From Eggerthellaceae bacterium (GTDB lineage: Bacteria; Actinomycetota; Coriobacteriia; Coriobacteriales; Eggerthellaceae), in the NCBI GenBank assembly GCA_017459485.1, contig JAFUCW010000247.1, positions 1 through 5,539 on the forward strand: DNA of 5,539 nt, given 5' to 3'. A program made the translations under genes and the position numbers. Below the pieces are notes generated by a model, which saw only the letters and a program-made list of their open reading frames with translations, was not told where the DNA came from and did no database searches. Of this stretch, positions 4,706-5,539 are shown piece after piece (the first letter of the stretch is position 1; every line of letters starts with the position of its first letter).

Positions 4706-5539
4706 ATGGCGAAAGACCTCTACGAAGTGCTTGGTGTGGCGCGCAATGCCACCGACGACGAAATCAAGAAGGCGTTTCGCCATAAGGCGCGCGAGCTTCA
4801 TCCCGACGTGAACAAGGCCGAAAACGCCGAAGAGCAATTCAAAGAGCTCAACGAAGCCTACGATGTGCTTTCCGATCCCAACAAGCGTGCACAGTATGAC
4901 CGCTTCGGCACCATTCCCGGCGCGGCGGGCGCGGGCCCCCAGTACGTGGACTTCGAAGACCTCTTCGGCGGCGGTTTCGGCATGGGAGACCTCTTCTCCA
5001 GCTTCTTCGGAGGCTCGGGCGGCATGGGCGCTACGGTTCGACGCGAAGGTCGCGACATGGGCGTGGGGCTTAGGCTTACGCTCGAAGAGGTTGCTGCCGG
5101 CGTGAAGAAGGAGATCGTGTACGACCGCCTGGCTCCATGCCCGGACTGCGAAGGCTCCGGCATGGGCGAAGGAGGGCGCGAAGTCACGTGCCCCGAGTGC
5201 GGAGGCCGTGGCCGTGTGGTGACCGTCCAGCGTACGTTTTTGGGAGACATGCAGACTGCCTCTACGTGCCCGCGATGCAGCGGCACCGGTTCCTCTATCG
5301 AAAATCCCTGTCCCGAATGCGAAGGCCAGGGGCGCATTCCGGATCGTCAGCGCATCACTGTGGAGGTTCCTGTGTGCATCCGCGACGGCCAGCGGCTGCG
5401 CCTGACCGGGTTCGGCGAGGCGGGCATGCAGGGCGCTGCGTCAGGCAGCCTGATCGTGACGTGCCGCATTCGCCCCCACGACTACTTCCAGCGCGACGGC
5501 GACAACCTGCACACGCGCGTGAACATCTCCATCGTCCAG
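4706..5539 (+). CDS. dnaJ: Chaperone protein DnaJ (partial, runs off the window)
   Basis: A Hsp40 co-chaperone that delivers unfolded proteins to DnaK and stimulates its ATPase. The visible 278 codons are open to the window edge; a full protein would be about 370-385 residues. The J domain (about 3-68) has the HPD motif at 32-34. A rather short Gly/Phe-rich linker (about 69-110) includes DFEDLFGGGFGMGDLFSSFF. Four zinc-binding repeats follow: CPDCEGSG (145), CPECGGRG (162), CPRCSGTG (188) and CPECEGQG (202), making this a type I DnaJ. The substrate-binding beta domain starts after that (DGQRLRLTGFGEAG) and is cut off. Translation starts at ATG 4706; AGGAAGG (4686-4692), inside the end of hrcA, is a distant ribosome site, so coupling to hrcA is likely. 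Following hrcA rather than dnaK-grpE, it corresponds to the 'dnaJ2' copy of actinobacteria; a second dnaJ elsewhere is expected but not visible. Confidence 0.96.
   Translation, partial: MAKDLYEVLGVARNATDDEIKKAFRHKARELHPDVNKAENAEEQFKELNEAYDVLSDPNKRAQYDRFGTIPGAAGAGPQYVDFEDLFGGGFGMGDLFSSFFGGSGGMGATVRREGRDMGVGLRLTLEEVAAGVKKEIVYDRLAPCPDCEGSGMGEGGREVTCPECGGRGRVVTVQRTFLGDMQTASTCPRCSGTGSSIENPCPECEGQGRIPDRQRITVEVPVCIRDGQRLRLTGFGEAGMQGAASGSLIVTCRIRPHDYFQRDGDNLHTRVNISIVQ

Noticed and set aside
4858..5337. 159-residue minus-strand ORF opposite dnaJ
   Set aside because: dnaJ has the J domain and four zinc motifs on the + strand; the antisense frame is Pro/Ser-rich repeat-like shadow.

Overview
The window looks like a chromosomal stretch from a high-GC member of the Actinomycetota, most likely a gut-type Coriobacteriia (Eggerthellaceae-like). 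This is inferred from the hemW–hrcA–dnaJ gene order (the actinobacterial 'dnaJ2' arrangement), an apparently leaderless promoter, GC-rich codon usage and an AgrA/LytTR-type regulator remnant. The sequence alone does not fix the species. All recognisable genes lie on the + strand.

Layout. Bases 1-110 hold a striking non-coding repeat: a perfect 27-bp inverted repeat forming a long hairpin, with a tandem 18-bp unit on its right side. A -10-like box follows at a distance that suggests a leaderless transcript. It would drive a compact run of three genes: a 62-residue single-pass membrane protein of unknown function (167-355), a DusB-type tRNA-dihydrouridine synthase (365-1408), and HemW, a radical-SAM heme chaperone (about 1401-2663). 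HemW overlaps the end of dusB and has no in-frame ATG between the end of dusB and its iron-sulfur motif.

Between hemW and hrcA is about 1 kb of mostly lower-GC, decaying sequence. It contains a 10-bp inverted repeat (2749-2796), then a pseudogene of an AgrA-type response-regulator receiver domain (2817-3224). The pseudogene has two in-frame stops and no LytTR DNA-binding domain, but its phosphorylation residues are still readable. After it come a 77-bp AT-rich structured element bounded by a perfect 17-bp inverted repeat (3246-3322) and about 250 bp with no recognised content.

The heat-shock part starts with a CIRCE-like operator overlaid on the hrcA promoter (3580-3609). hrcA (3650-4696), the CIRCE-binding repressor, follows, and then dnaJ (4706 to the window end, truncated by the edge). 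This is a self-repressing unit: HrcA should bind its own promoter and so also control the DnaJ co-chaperone. No wholly new system is evident. The points most worth a second look are the two long inverted-repeat elements, the regulator remnant lying inside an otherwise housekeeping block, and the divergent CIRCE.
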